From Mesorhizobium sp. J8 (GTDB lineage: Bacteria; Pseudomonadota; Alphaproteobacteria; Rhizobiales; Rhizobiaceae): a stretch of 64,000 nucleotides of DNA. Numbering within the stretch: position 1 is the stretch's first letter; every line of letters begins with the position of its first letter. The notes below the pieces were generated by a model that saw only the letters and a program-made list of their open reading frames with translations, was not told the DNA's origin and searched no databases. The position numbers were made by a program, and so were the translations under genes. The stretch lies in NCBI RefSeq assembly GCF_016591715.1, contig NZ_AP024109.1:5208001-5272000 (forward strand), written 5' to 3'. Positions 26,178 through 36,963 of this stretch are shown here, one piece after another.

Positions 26178-27200
26178 TCAGGCGGTGGTGATCACGATCT
26201 TGCCGAACGGTCCCTTTTCCAGATGCTGGATCGCCTGCGGCACCTCGTCGAAGCCGTAGACCTTGTCGACGACCGGCTTGATGCCGAGCGCCTCTATCGC
26301 CTGGTTCATGCGCTCGAAGGCGCGTCGGTGGCCTATGGACAGGCCTTGCACTGTGATGCGGTTGCGCATGAAGGACAGGATCGGAAAGCTGATCTCCGTC
26401 GCGCCGAGCAGGCCGATGATGGACAGCCGGCCGTCGGCGGCAAGGGCGTTGAGCGACCGGCGCGCATTGTCGCCGCCGACCATTTCCAGCACATGGTTCA
26501 CGCCAAGCCCGTCGGTCATGGCGCGAGCGGTCTCGTCCCATGCCGGCTGGGTGCGGTAGTTGATCGTCCGCCACGCGCCGAGGTCCTTGGCGCGCTCCAG
26601 CTTCTCGTCGCTGCTCGACGTGACGAGGGCGCGCAGGCCGAAGGCGGCGGCGAATTGCAGCGCAAACAGCGACACGCCGCCCGTGCCCTGGATTAGGATG
26701 GTCTGGCCCGGCACCGGTCTTGTCGCCTCCGCCATCGCGAACCAGGCGGTCAGCCCCGCAATCGGCAGCGTCGCGGCCTCGACATCGCTCAGCGAGGCCG
26801 GCGCCGGCACCGCCGCGTCCTCGCCGAAGACGACATGCTGGGACAGCATGCCTGGAAGCGAGGAGCCCAACGTGTGCTGGTGGAGCACGGCCGGTGCGTC
26901 GCCATCCGGCCAGTCGGCGATCACTTGTCCCAGCACCCGCTGTCCGACCTTGAAGCGGCTAACCGCACCGCCGACCGCGACGACCTCGCCCACGGCGTCC
27001 GAGGTCGGCACGAAAGGGAAGGACAGGTCGGGGATAAGCACGCCGTCCACGATCATCTTGTCCTTGTAGTTAAGTGAGACGGCTTTCGTGCGCACCAGAA
27101 GCTCGTGCGGGCCCGGATCGGGGATCTTGCCTTCCACTGGCTGCAGGTTCGAAAGGCCGAACCCGCTCATCTGCCACGATCTGTTGCTGTCGGTGCCCAT
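26178..27200 (-). CDS. Zinc-independent NAD(P)-dependent dehydrogenase (MDR superfamily)
   Basis: A 340-residue medium-chain dehydrogenase/reductase: GroES-like N-terminal domain with SLNYKDKMIVDG and a Rossmann domain with GTGGVSLFALQFA. The catalytic-zinc Cys and the structural four-Cys loop of true alcohol dehydrogenases are missing, so a quinone- or enoyl-reductase-like reaction is more likely. The start at 27200 follows GGAG. It is divergent from a LysR gene (27325), a typical regulator/target pair. Confidence 0.82.
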   Translation of the reverse strand: MGTDSNRSWQMSGFGLSNLQPVEGKIPDPGPHELLVRTKAVSLNYKDKMIVDGVLIPDLSFPFVPTSDAVGEVVAVGGAVSRFKVGQRVLGQVIADWPDGDAPAVLHQHTLGSSLPGMLSQHVVFGEDAAVPAPASLSDVEAATLPIAGLTAWFAMAEATRPVPGQTILIQGTGGVSLFALQFAAAFGLRALVTSSSDEKLERAKDLGAWRTINYRTQPAWDETARAMTDGLGVNHVLEMVGGDNARRSLNALAADGRLSIIGLLGATEISFPILSFMRNRITVQGLSIGHRRAFERMNQAIEALGIKPVVDKVYGFDEVPQAIQHLEKGPFGKIVITTA

Positions 27201-27262
27201 GCGTCGCGCTCCTTGGTTGATGGGTGCGCGAGAGATTTATGCGATCCGACTATGGAAAATAG

Positions 27263-27277
27263 TGCCGCAATGCGGCA
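27263..27277. promoter_or_regulatory. Candidate LysR operator between divergent genes
   Basis: TGCCGCAATGCGGCA is a perfect 15-bp palindrome in the 124-base region between the divergent dehydrogenase and LysR starts, 47 bases before the LysR ATG. It is the most symmetric site there and a good candidate for the regulator's binding site. Confidence 0.45.
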
Positions 27278-27324
27278 TATTCGGCGACATATTGAAGAGT
27301 TTTAATTTACAATAGGAAATCGAT

Positions 27325-28239
27325 ATGGACCCCGCCGACCTCCAGGGCATCATCGCATTCGTCAATGCCGTCGAAGCCGGCAGCTTCACCGGCGCCGGCG
27401 AGCGGCTGCATGTGACGAAGTCGGCGATCGGTAAGTCGGTCGCGCAACTGGAACAGCGGCTGGGTGTGCGGCTCCTCAACCGCACCACGCGCAGCCTCAG
27501 CCCGACCAGCGAAGGCATGAGCTACTACGAATCCTGCGCGCGGGCGCTTGCCGAGATCGAGGCCGGGCAAGCGTTGCTCGCCTCGCGCCGGCAGGTTCCG
27601 TCGGGCAGGCTTCGGGTCGATGTGCCGCTCGCCTTCGGCCGCCGATGCGTCGCGCCGGTATTGCTCGACATATCCAGGCGGTTTCCGGACCTGACGATCG
27701 AGATCTCCTTCAACGACCGCCGCGTCGACCTGATCGAGGAAGGCATCGACCTTGCGGTGCGCATGGGCGAGCTCGACGATTCTTCGTCGCTTGCGGCACG
27801 CCGCATCTATGCCCAGCGTTCGGCGATCTGCGCCTCTCCCGACTATCTCGAACGGCATGGCCGCCCGCAATCGGTCGACGACCTCGCTCAGCACAGTGTC
27901 ATCGGTTACGGGCGCGAAGGCGTCGTCCGACCCTGGGCCGTCCGCGACGGCGCCGGACATCTCACCACCTTCGTGCCCAAGGCGCGGCTTGTGCTCGGCC
28001 ACGGCGAGCCGATGCTGGATGCCGCGCTTGCCGGCTGCGGCATCGCCTTCCTGCCGACCTGGCTTGCCGGTCAGAGCCTGAGGCGCGGCGCGCTCGAAAT
28101 GGTCCTGTCGGATCATCTGGTGGAGCACATCGTCGTCCATGCCGTGTGGCCCCTCACACGCGCGCTGACGCCGAAGGTTCGCGTGGTCATCGATGCGCTT
28201 GTCGGGCATTTTTCGGCGCCGCTCTGGGATGCCGCCTGA
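27325..28239 (+). CDS. LysR-family transcriptional regulator
   Basis: A 304-residue LysR regulator with an N-terminal HTH (FTGAGERLHVTKSAIGKSVAQLEQRL) and an effector-binding domain. It belongs to the large AaeR/DsdC-like group whose genes usually face the operon they control. Here that would be the MDR dehydrogenase at 26178-27200. The inducer is unknown. An AGGA ribosome site precedes the ATG. Confidence 0.88.
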   Translation: MDPADLQGIIAFVNAVEAGSFTGAGERLHVTKSAIGKSVAQLEQRLGVRLLNRTTRSLSPTSEGMSYYESCARALAEIEAGQALLASRRQVPSGRLRVDVPLAFGRRCVAPVLLDISRRFPDLTIEISFNDRRVDLIEEGIDLAVRMGELDDSSSLAARRIYAQRSAICASPDYLERHGRPQSVDDLAQHSVIGYGREGVVRPWAVRDGAGHLTTFVPKARLVLGHGEPMLDAALAGCGIAFLPTWLAGQSLRRGALEMVLSDHLVEHIVVHAVWPLTRALTPKVRVVIDALVGHFSAPLWDAA

Positions 28240-28313
28240 CACTGCGTCTGTCATCTTCCAAAAATACCGGCAGGCTATTTTCGAATGCACTGCAGCAATG
28301 CTATTGACCGCCC

Positions 28314-29624
28314 ATGCTTTACGTTGAAATCGCCGTCGTTGCCGTCCTCATCTTGGTGAACGGCCTTCTGTCGATGTCGGAACTTGCCATCGTCTCGTCG
28401 CGGCCCGCCCGCCTCAAGGCGATGATCGACCGCAATGTCAAGGGCGCCGGCCGCGCGCTGGCGCTCGGCTCGAACCCCGGCAAGTTCCTGTCGTCGGTGC
28501 AGATCGGCATCACGCTCGTCGGTGTTCTCTCGGGCGCCTTCTCGGGCGCGACGCTCGGCGAAAGGCTGGCGCAATATCTGGCCTCGACCGGCATCCGCGA
28601 AAACATCGCGGACCCCGTCGGCGTCGGCATCGTCGTCGCGGTGATCACCTATGCCTCGCTGATCGTCGGCGAACTGGTGCCAAAGCAGATCGCGCTGCGC
28701 GATCCCGAGCGCGTCGCCGCCCGCGCCGCGCCGGCCATGACCATCCTCGCCACCATCTCTGCGCCGCTGGTCTTCCTGCTCGACATTTCCGGCCGCGCGG
28801 TGCTATGGCTGCTCGGCCAAGCCGGCGAGGCGGAAGAGAAGGTTACCGACGAGGAGATCAAGATGCTGGTCGCCGAGGCCGAGCATCACGGCACCATCGA
28901 ATCCGACGAGCGCCGCATGATCGCCGGCGTCATGCGCCTCGGCGACCGCGCCGTGCGCGCCGTCATGACGCCGCGCACCGAGGTCGACTGGCTCAACCTG
29001 CAAGCCGACGAAGCCGCGGTTCGAAAGCTCTTGATGGATACCCAGCACTCGCGGTTGCCCGTCGGCGACGGCAATGTCGACGCCATGGTCGGCGTCATCC
29101 AGACGCGCGACGTGCTGGCCGCCCTTTTGGCCGGAAGAGTGCTGGATCCGCGCCAGCATGTGCGCGCCGCCCCCATCGTCCATGACCAGGCCGACGCGCT
29201 CGACGTGCTGCAGAGGCTGCGCGAATCTGACGTGCCGATGGCGTTGGTCCATGACGAATACGGTCATTTTGAAGGCATCGTCACGCCGGCCGACATCCTC
29301 GAAGCGATCACCGGCGTGTTCCGTTCCGACCTCGAGGCCGGCGAGGAGGAGAACGCGGTCAAGCGTGACGACGGCTCATGGCTGCTCGCCGGCTATATGC
29401 AGGCCGACGAGATGGCCGAGGTGCTGGGCATCGACCTGCCGGAAAACCGCGACTATGAGACCGTCGCCGGCTATGTGCTGTCGCATCTCCATCATCTGCC
29501 GACCACCGGCGAGTGCGTCGACGCGCAGGGCTGGCGTTTCGAGGTGGTCGATCTCGACGGCCGCCGCATCGACAAGCTGATCGCCACCCGCCTGCCCGAC
29601 GGCCACCGGCAGGTCGTGCGCTGA
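28314..29624 (+). CDS. CNNM/CorC-type hemolysin-family membrane protein
   Basis: A 436-residue inner-membrane protein: DUF21/CNNM transmembrane domain (about 1-185, several helices), a CBS pair (about 205-330; VMTPRTEVDWL and the VHDEYGHFEGIVTPADILE segment) and a CorC_HlyC C-terminal domain (about 350-430). Relatives act in Mg2+/Co2+ homeostasis, and the hemolysin label is historical. CBS pairs bind adenine nucleotides and sense energy or Mg-ATP. It lies 75 bases after the LysR gene, so it may have its own promoter. Confidence 0.9.
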   Translation: MLYVEIAVVAVLILVNGLLSMSELAIVSSRPARLKAMIDRNVKGAGRALALGSNPGKFLSSVQIGITLVGVLSGAFSGATLGERLAQYLASTGIRENIADPVGVGIVVAVITYASLIVGELVPKQIALRDPERVAARAAPAMTILATISAPLVFLLDISGRAVLWLLGQAGEAEEKVTDEEIKMLVAEAEHHGTIESDERRMIAGVMRLGDRAVRAVMTPRTEVDWLNLQADEAAVRKLLMDTQHSRLPVGDGNVDAMVGVIQTRDVLAALLAGRVLDPRQHVRAAPIVHDQADALDVLQRLRESDVPMALVHDEYGHFEGIVTPADILEAITGVFRSDLEAGEEENAVKRDDGSWLLAGYMQADEMAEVLGIDLPENRDYETVAGYVLSHLHHLPTTGECVDAQGWRFEVVDLDGRRIDKLIATRLPDGHRQVVR

Positions 29625-29673
29625 ACGGAACCTTGGTCGCCTCCTTGCAGTTTCAGGGCATGGGGAAAGATCC

Positions 29674-29850
29674 ATGGCCGAAGACAAGCAGGAACGCGAC
29701 GAGCGACTGAAGGCGGAGAAGGAATTCCGCGTCCGGTTTCTCGTGAAGGAAACCGGGATCACCGAGGCCCAGGCCCGCGAGTTGGTCGAGATGATCGGCA
29801 TCGACGCCAGTTCGCTTCTTCGGGAGGCGCGGCTGCTGAAGAAGAAGTAG
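29674..29850 (+). CDS. Small charged protein (58 aa), DUF3606-like
   Basis: A 58-residue helical, highly charged protein starting MAEDKQERDERLKAEKEF and ending LLREARLLKKK. The middle (ITEAQARELVEMIGID) resembles the DUF3606 helix-turn-helix-like pattern common in Mesorhizobium, but the match is loose. A GGGGA site precedes the ATG. It lies 49 bases after the CorC-like gene. Function unknown. Confidence 0.6.
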   Translation: MAEDKQERDERLKAEKEFRVRFLVKETGITEAQARELVEMIGIDASSLLREARLLKKK

Positions 29851-29985
29851 GTGGACGCCGCCTGCGCAAAGTGACTCGTAACGGTCACATTTCGGGCGTA
29901 CCGTTCATTCGTCGTCCATACCGAACAGAGGCAAGCGGACGCCTGGAAGCGGTCATCAGGCTTTCGCCCTGTCAGGGAGGCAAGC

Positions 29986-30180
29986 ATGTCAGCATGCGGT
30001 GTGGCGGATTCCGCCGAGCTCGACGTTCTCACAAAAGCCTTGAACGACTATTGCGCTAGACACCACATCGCCGACAAGGATGGTCGCGAACGGATCGCGA
30101 TCAGGGTCATGATGCTTTTCGGACAGGGCGTTTCCGACCTGGTTCAGTTGTCGGCGGAGCTTGAGCGCGGTTCCGTTTGA
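29986..30180 (+). CDS. Small hypothetical protein (64 aa)
   Basis: A 64-residue protein (MSACGVADSAELDVL ... ELERGSV) with a strong GGGAGG ribosome site before its ATG. It is predicted helical, with no signal peptide. The composition suits a small cytosolic regulatory or accessory protein, but I recognise no family. Confidence 0.6.
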   Translation: MSACGVADSAELDVLTKALNDYCARHHIADKDGRERIAIRVMMLFGQGVSDLVQLSAELERGSV

Positions 30181-30574
30181 TTGGTCCGGGCTCGGGCGCG
30201 CGCACGGACTATCGATTGCCAACGTTGGCCGCCAAGGGCGAAGCTAACCAACTGTTGCCCTGGGCGGCCAAGCCGTGGGACAAGGTCCGGCCCGCAAATC
30301 CTGTGTCACCATGGTAAGCGGGCCGACCGCCCGGGCTCCGCCCTCCTTTCGCTGGCGGCTACTATCCGCGTATTCGATTCAAAGCTTATATTTATACTGC
30401 TTATATTCCTGAAACCTAATGTTGCTTTTAAGTAACGGCGGGAAATAAATCAGTAATCGACGATTCAACTTCGCGACAGGAATCAAACGCCAAGTTAACT
30501 TCTTGACGCTTTCGTCGGCACGCCGTCCCGGCGATCCGGCATGGCGGGCGGCGGATTTCGGGCGAGGCAGGCCA
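30181..30574. other. Intergenic region upstream of the autotransporter
   Basis: About 390 bases without a supported gene. From 30370 to 30450 the sequence turns AT-rich and holds two close TTATAT copies, the likely promoter zone for the autotransporter. No clear operator or terminator was found. Confidence 0.4.
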
Positions 30575-33500
30575 ATGAAGACGAGCGGCGGCGCGCTTCG
30601 GCGCATGCGGGGCGGGATGCTCCTTGCCGGCGTGAGCGGCGCGGCGATCGCCTGCCTGCTTCCGGGTGCGGCCTCGGCGATGACCTATTTCGTCAGCAGC
30701 GAGACGGAACTGCGTAACGCCATCACCCTGGCCAATGGCGGCTCCGAACTCGCTGCCGACACCGACCAAGTCGCTATCGATCGACACACAGGGCTTTATC
30801 TTGTCGGGCACGCCTGCCGGCTCAGGTTCGGGCACTGTCCGCTTCACTGGCGGCCCTCTGACCAGCGGAATGGTCACTTTCTCGGGAACGCTCACCGGTA
30901 GCGACCAGCTTGGTACCACAACGCCCGGCACCGGCCTTGTCTTCAACAGCGGGGTAACGACTGTGGGAGGCACCACGGCGCAGGTCGTCAACAACGGGTC
31001 GGTATCGGGTGGCGCCGGAACCTCCGGCACCAATGGCGGCATTGGTGTGACACTCACGAACGTCGTGACTTTTGTCAACAACGGCACCGTCAACGGCGGC
31101 ACTGGGACGAACGGCACCCTTACAGGAGCGGCCGCGGCCGGCGTGAGCATCTCCGGCGCCGGCGCAACAGTCATCAACGACACCACCGGCACGATCCAGG
31201 GCGGCAACACCCATGGCGGATATGCCGGCGCCGGCATCTATGTAACGGGCACCGCGACCAAGCCCGGGTCGGTCGTGAACTACGGTACGATCCGTGGCGG
31301 CTCTGACCTGACGGGCGTCGGCACCGGCAACTTCGCGATCAGGAGCCGGGGAGCTGGCATCTCGATAACCAACTATGGGACTCTGGAAGGCGGCAACGGC
31401 TCGGCGGCAATCGGCCCCGATATTAACTCCTCCTGGACGGTTTCGGTCGTCAACGCCGGCACGATCCGCGCGGGCGCCGGCTCGACCACCGCTATCCTGT
31501 TTTCCAACAATGTCGGCTCCGCGTCGACGCTGGAGCTTCAGGCCGGCTCGCAGATCATCGGCAACGTGATTGCCGGCACCTTAAGCACCGGCGACACGCT
31601 GCGGCTCGGCGGCAATAGCTCCGCGGTGCTCAACGGCGTGATCGGCGACACGGGCCAGTACCAGAACTTCGACATCTTCGAAAAAACAGGCAATAGCACC
31701 TGGGCGCTGACGGCGGACAACACCGCCACGCAGGCCTGGACGATCTCGCAGGGCACTTTGCAGATCGGCAATGGGGGCACGACAGGCAGCATTCTCGGCA
31801 ATGTCACCAACAACGCCACCTTGGCCTTCGACCGCTCCGACGTCTCCACCTTTGCCGGCACCATCTCCGGCAGCGGCGCGGTGAAGCAGATCGGCAGCGG
31901 CACGACCAAACTCACCGGCGCCAACACCTATGGCGGCGGAACCACGATCTCGGCTGGCGTGCTGTCGGTCTCCGCCGACGACAATCTCGGCGACACTGCA
32001 GGCGGCCTGACCTTCAACGGCGGCACGCTGCAGACGACGTCCGCGTTCACCAGCGGCCGCAATGTCACGCTGACCGGCAATGGCACATTCCAGACCGATG
32101 CCAACCTTGATCTGACGGGCACCATCAGCGGCGCCGGCCTTTTCACCAAGACAGGCGCCGATACGCTGACCTTGTCAGGCAACAACAGCTACACCGGCGG
32201 CACGCGAATCCTGGGGGGAACCCTCGAGGCCGAGGGCGGCAACGCGATCGGCGACCAGTCCGCCGTGATCGCCCAGGCCGGTGTGTTCCGCGTCCTCGGC
32301 AACGAGACAATCGGCACGCTCTCGGGAGATGCCGGCACGGTCGAGCTTGTCGGCAACCTCACGACCAGCACGAATTTCGCCAACACGACTGCCCTGTTCT
32401 ACGGCGGCATCACCGGAGCCGGCGGCTTCGTCAAGACCGGCGCCTACCGCCAGGTGCTGGCCGGCAACAATAGCTATCAGGGCGCGACGCAAATCCTAGG
32501 CGGCACGCTCTTCGCGGTCGGCGCGGGGATCGACTCCATTCCCGACGCCTCGGCCGTCACGGTGGCGGGCGGCGCCACGCTGTCGCTCGTGCGGCCTCCT
32601 ATCTCCTCTATCTTTACCGGCATAGACAGCGATGACGAGACGATCGGCTCCTTGTCGGGTGCCGGCAATGTGAATCTCGGCGACAGGAAACTGACGATCG
32701 GCGGCGACGCCAGCACCGCGTTCTCCGGCTCGATCTCAGGCACCGGAGGCTCTCTTGCCAAGCTGGGCAGCGGCACGCTCACGCTCTCAGGCACGAACAC
32801 CTATACCGGCGCAACGACGGTCGACGCAGGCGTGTTGCGCGTGAACGGCTCGCTTGGAAATACAGCCGTCGGCGTCAACAGTTCCGGCACTCTGTCGGGG
32901 GTCGGAACGATTGCAGGGCCGGTGACGGTGGACGGCACCGTCGCGCCGGGCAACAGCCCCGGCACGCTCACAGTCGGTTCGCTGACGCTCAACGCGGGCG
33001 CGAAACTCGATTACGAGCTCGGCATTCCCGGGACGATCGGCAACGGCGTCAACGACTTGATCGAGGTCAACGGTGATCTCACCCTCGACGGCACGCTGAA
33101 CATCACCGACGTCGGCGGCTTCGGCCCCGGCGTCTATCGGCTCATAAACTACGGCGGTGCGTTGACCGACAACGGCCTTCAGTTCGGGACCACGCCCGTC
33201 GCCGCGAGCGATCTCTTCATCCAGACCGCAATCAACGGACAGGTCAATCTGATCTCCGCGGCCGGGGCAACTCTGAGCTTCTGGGACGGCGGCAATGCAG
33301 GGCTGCATGACAATGGCTTGATCGACGGCGGCGATGGTGTGTGGGCCGCGGCGAACCGAAACTGGACCGAGGCCGACGGCGAGATCAACGGGCCGTGGGG
33401 TCAGGATTTCGCGGTGTTCGGCGGTCGGGCCGGCACTGTCACGGTGGACAATTCCGCCGGCACGGTCGGCTTCACCGGCATGCAGTTCATGACCGATGGC

Positions 33501-35362
33501 TATGTGATCAACGGCGGCACGCTCACCACCAACACCGCTGCCACGATGATCAAGACGGACGCCGGCGTGACGGCGCAATCGCCGCGGAGATCGCCGGGAG
33601 CGGCGGTCTGGTGAAGACCGATTCCGGTACGCTGGTGCTTTCCGGCACCAACACCTACAGCGGCGGCACGACCGTCTCGGCCGGGACGCTGACGGGCCAG
33701 GCGACGAGTTTCGGCACCGGCAACATCCACGACAACGCGGCGCTTGTCTTCGACCAGCCGCTCGACGCCAGCTTTGCCGCCGTCATCGACGGCACCGGCA
33801 CGCTGACCAAGAGGGGGAGCGGCAATCTCAACCTCACCGGCGCCAACACGCTCAGCGGCGCCACGACGATCGAGGCCGGCAAGCTCTCGGTCATCGGTTC
33901 GCTCGCCAATTCCGCCGTGACGATCCTGAGTGGCGGCGCGCTTGGCGGCAACGGCACGGTTGGGTCGACGACATTGCAAGCCGGCGGCGTGATCGCGCCC
34001 GGCAACTCGATCGGCCAGTTGACCATCCAGGGCAATTTCGCCGGCGCCGGCGGCACGGTGGAGATCGAGGCGATGCTCGACGGCGATGCCTCCTCCACCG
34101 ACAAGGTGATCATCACCGGCGATACTTCCGGCACCGCCATCATCAAGGTAATCCCGGTCGGCGGCGCCGGCGCACAAACCGTCAACGGCATCAAGATCAT
34201 CGATGTCGGCGGCGCCTCGGCCGGCACCTTCAACCTGCAGGGCGACTATATCTTCCAAGGCGACCAAGCGGTGGTGGCGGGCGCCTATGCCTACCGGCTC
34301 TACCAGAACGGCGTCAACACGCCTGCCGACGGCGACTGGTATCTGCGCTCGGCGCTGATCACCCCTGGCGGCCCGACGACGCCGCTCTATTCACCGGCCG
34401 CGCCTATCTACGAGGCCTATGCCGGCGCGTTGCAAAGCTTCACCCAGCTCGGCACACTGCAGCAGCGCATCGGCAATCGCTCCTGGACTGTCGTCGCCCC
34501 GTCAGCGACAGGCGGGGCAAACCAAGGCCCGATCTGGGGACGCATCGAGGCCTCGCACAGCGAATTCGAGCCGGGCACGAGCACCACCGGCACCGATTAT
34601 GACGCCGATCTCTGGCGGCTGCAGGCCGGCCTCGACGTGCTGCTCTCCGAAACCACCTCCGGCACGCTGATTGGCGGCCTCACCGTCCACTACGGCACGG
34701 TGAAGTCCGACGTCTCCTCGTCCTTCGGCACCGGCTCGATCGACGCAACCGGCTATGGCTTCGGCGGCACGCTGACCTGGTACGGCAGGAACGGTTTCTA
34801 TGTCGACACGCAGGCCGAGCTGACCTGGTTCGACAGCGATCTCTCTTCCGCGACGCTCGGCAAGAAGCTCGCCGACGGCAACAACGGCTTCGGCTACGGC
34901 CTCAGCATCGAGGCCGGGCAGAAGATCGCGCTTCATGGCAACTGGTCGCTGACGCCGCAGGCGCAGTTGAGCTACGCTTCCGGCGATTTCGACAATTTCA
35001 CCGATCCTTATGGGGCGCTAGTCTCCAGCGACACCAGCGGTAGCCTGATCGGCCGCATCGGCCTCTCCGCCGACTATGAGAGCGAGTGGAAGGATCGCAC
35101 AGGCGAGACGAGCCGCTCGCATGTCTACGGCATCGCCAATCTCTACTATGATTTCCTCGACGGCACCGATGTCGATGTCTCAGGCACCCGACTGACCAGC
35201 AAGCCGCAGCAACTGTGGGGCGGGCTGGACGTCGGCGGCGCGCTGAGCTGGGCCGAGGACCGCTATTCCGTGCATGGCGAGTTGCTTGCCCGCTCGAGCC
35301 TGGAGGATTTCGGCGACAGCCATGCTTTCGGCGGCACCGTCGGCTTCAGCGTGAAGTGGTAG
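30575..35362 (+). pseudogene. Large autotransporter with beta-strand repeats, two frameshifts
   Basis: One type V secretion gene spread over three open frames. The N-terminus (30575, after GAGGC) is a long signal peptide ending near AASA, then passenger. The frame moves by one base near 30770-30775 and back near 33572-33576, so the net frame is restored. Together they encode ~1,595 residues: a Gly/Thr/Asn-rich passenger with many autotransporter-associated beta-strand repeats (for example LTLSGTNTYTGATTVDAG and LVLSGTNTYSGGTTVSAG), then a C-terminal 12-strand barrel (about 34470-35362) ending GFSVKW with the terminal aromatic. At each site adding or removing one base restores a smooth repeat sequence. 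It is either a recent pseudogene or two assembly errors. If intact it would be an adhesin-like surface protein. Confidence 0.8.
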
Positions 35363-35390
35363 ATCACGAACCGACCACTGCGGGCACCGA

Positions 35391-36956
35391 TCAATGCGCA
35401 TCCGGCGGCGGCGCCTTCGGCGTCACGTTGCGCAGGAACGGCACCAGCGCCGTGGCGATGACGAAAGCCGCCATGATGACCAGGAACGCATCCGCATAGG
35501 CCATCGTCGAAGCCTCGCGATAGGTGAGCTGCCAGAGCTGTTTCAGCGCGGCGGCGTGGCCGTCGTCGATGGCGCCGGGCAGTTGGCCATAGCGCTGCGC
35601 CACATTGTGGACCAGACGCATGGCCCCTTCGTTCTGTGGCGTCAGATGCGAGGCGATCGTCAGGAAGTGGAAATTGGTGCGGTTGTTGAGGATCGCGCCG
35701 CAGATCGCGATGCCGACCGCGCCGCCCAGATTGCGCATGGTGTTGAACAGGCCGCTGGCATATTTCAGCCGGTCCGGCGGCAGGCTGCCGAGGCCGAGAT
35801 TGACGCTGGGCGCCACGGCGAAGACCTGCGGGAAGCCGCGGAGAACTTGCGGGATGAGAAGCTCGGCCGAGCCCCACTGGCTGGTGATCGCGCTGAAGCT
35901 CCACATCGAGGCGCCGAAGGAGGCCAGCCCGAACATCATCAGCCAGCGCGTGTCGAAGCGCTTGGCGAGGAAGATGTAGACCGGAACGCCCACCATCGAG
36001 GCGACGCCGGTGGAAAACACAGCCAGCCCCGTCTCGAGCGCGTTATAGCCGCGCACATAGCCGAGGAACAGCGGCGTCAGGTAGATCGTGGCGAAGATGC
36101 CGATGCCGGTGATGAAGGACAGGAAGCAGCCGATGGCGAAGTTGCGGTTGCCGAAGGCGCGGAAGTCGACCACCGGCTGCGCATAGGTCAGGCTGCGGAC
36201 GACGAACAGGACGAGCGTCACCACGGCGACGACGGCGCCGTTGCGGATCGTGGCGTCGTCGAACCAGTTCCAGCGCGAGCCCTCCTCAAGGACGTATTCC
36301 GCCGTACCCAGACTGACCGCCATCAACGCCATGCCGATATAGTCCGCGCCCTTCAGCAAGGACGGATCGGCCTTGTCGATCCTGACCAGCAGCGCGACCA
36401 GGACCGTGATGAGCGCGCCGGGGACGACGTTCACATAGAACAGCCAATGCCAGTTCAAGGTGTCGGTGATCCAGCCGCCGATGACGGGGCCGAGCGTCGG
36501 CGCGATCGAGGCGATGCTGCCGACGACCGCCGCGGCATAGACGCGCCGCGGGCCCTGGAAATAATGGAAGGACGAGGTGAACACCGTCGGGATCATCGAA
36601 GCGCCGAGCAGCCCCTGCAGCGCCCGGAAAACGATCATGCTTTCAATGTTCCAGGCGAAGCCGCACAGCATGCTGGCCAAAGTGAAACCCGCCGCCGAGA
36701 TGGTGAAGAGCCATCTGGTCGAGAAGACGCGGGTGAGCCAGCCGGAGAGCGGGATGACGATGATCTCCGCCACCAGATAGGAGGTCTGCACCCAGCCGAT
36801 CTGGTCCTGCGCCGCCGACAAGCCGCCGCCGATATCCTGCAGCGAGGAGGCGACGATCTGGATGTCGAGCAGCGCGATGAACATCCCCACGCACATCACC
36901 ATGAACGGCACGATGCTGGCGAGGAAGGATTGCTGCGGTGCGGCCGGCGCTGACAT
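35391..36956 (-). CDS. emrB: DHA2-family drug efflux permease (EmrB-like)
   Basis: A 521-residue 14-helix major facilitator protein of the DHA2/EmrB group, with the antiporter motif GWLTRVFSTRWLF and motif C APTLGPVIGGWI. EmrB works with the periplasmic adaptor EmrA to export hydrophobic drugs across both membranes using the proton gradient. The start MSAPAAPQQS at 36956 follows GAGGG and lies 7 bases after the adaptor gene; a longer frame through the adaptor is spurious. It is last in an HxlR-EmrA-EmrB operon. The outer-membrane channel is not encoded nearby. Confidence 0.9.
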   Translation of the reverse strand: MSAPAAPQQSFLASIVPFMVMCVGMFIALLDIQIVASSLQDIGGGLSAAQDQIGWVQTSYLVAEIIVIPLSGWLTRVFSTRWLFTISAAGFTLASMLCGFAWNIESMIVFRALQGLLGASMIPTVFTSSFHYFQGPRRVYAAAVVGSIASIAPTLGPVIGGWITDTLNWHWLFYVNVVPGALITVLVALLVRIDKADPSLLKGADYIGMALMAVSLGTAEYVLEEGSRWNWFDDATIRNGAVVAVVTLVLFVVRSLTYAQPVVDFRAFGNRNFAIGCFLSFITGIGIFATIYLTPLFLGYVRGYNALETGLAVFSTGVASMVGVPVYIFLAKRFDTRWLMMFGLASFGASMWSFSAITSQWGSAELLIPQVLRGFPQVFAVAPSVNLGLGSLPPDRLKYASGLFNTMRNLGGAVGIAICGAILNNRTNFHFLTIASHLTPQNEGAMRLVHNVAQRYGQLPGAIDDGHAAALKQLWQLTYREASTMAYADAFLVIMAAFVIATALVPFLRNVTPKAPPPDAH

Positions 36957-36963
36957 GGCGCCC

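Noticed and set aside
31900..33000. Tandem DNA repeats in the autotransporter that might suggest a CRISPR or satellite
   Set aside because: The repetition is at protein level (beta-strand repeats) with degenerate DNA, not conserved direct repeats with spacers.
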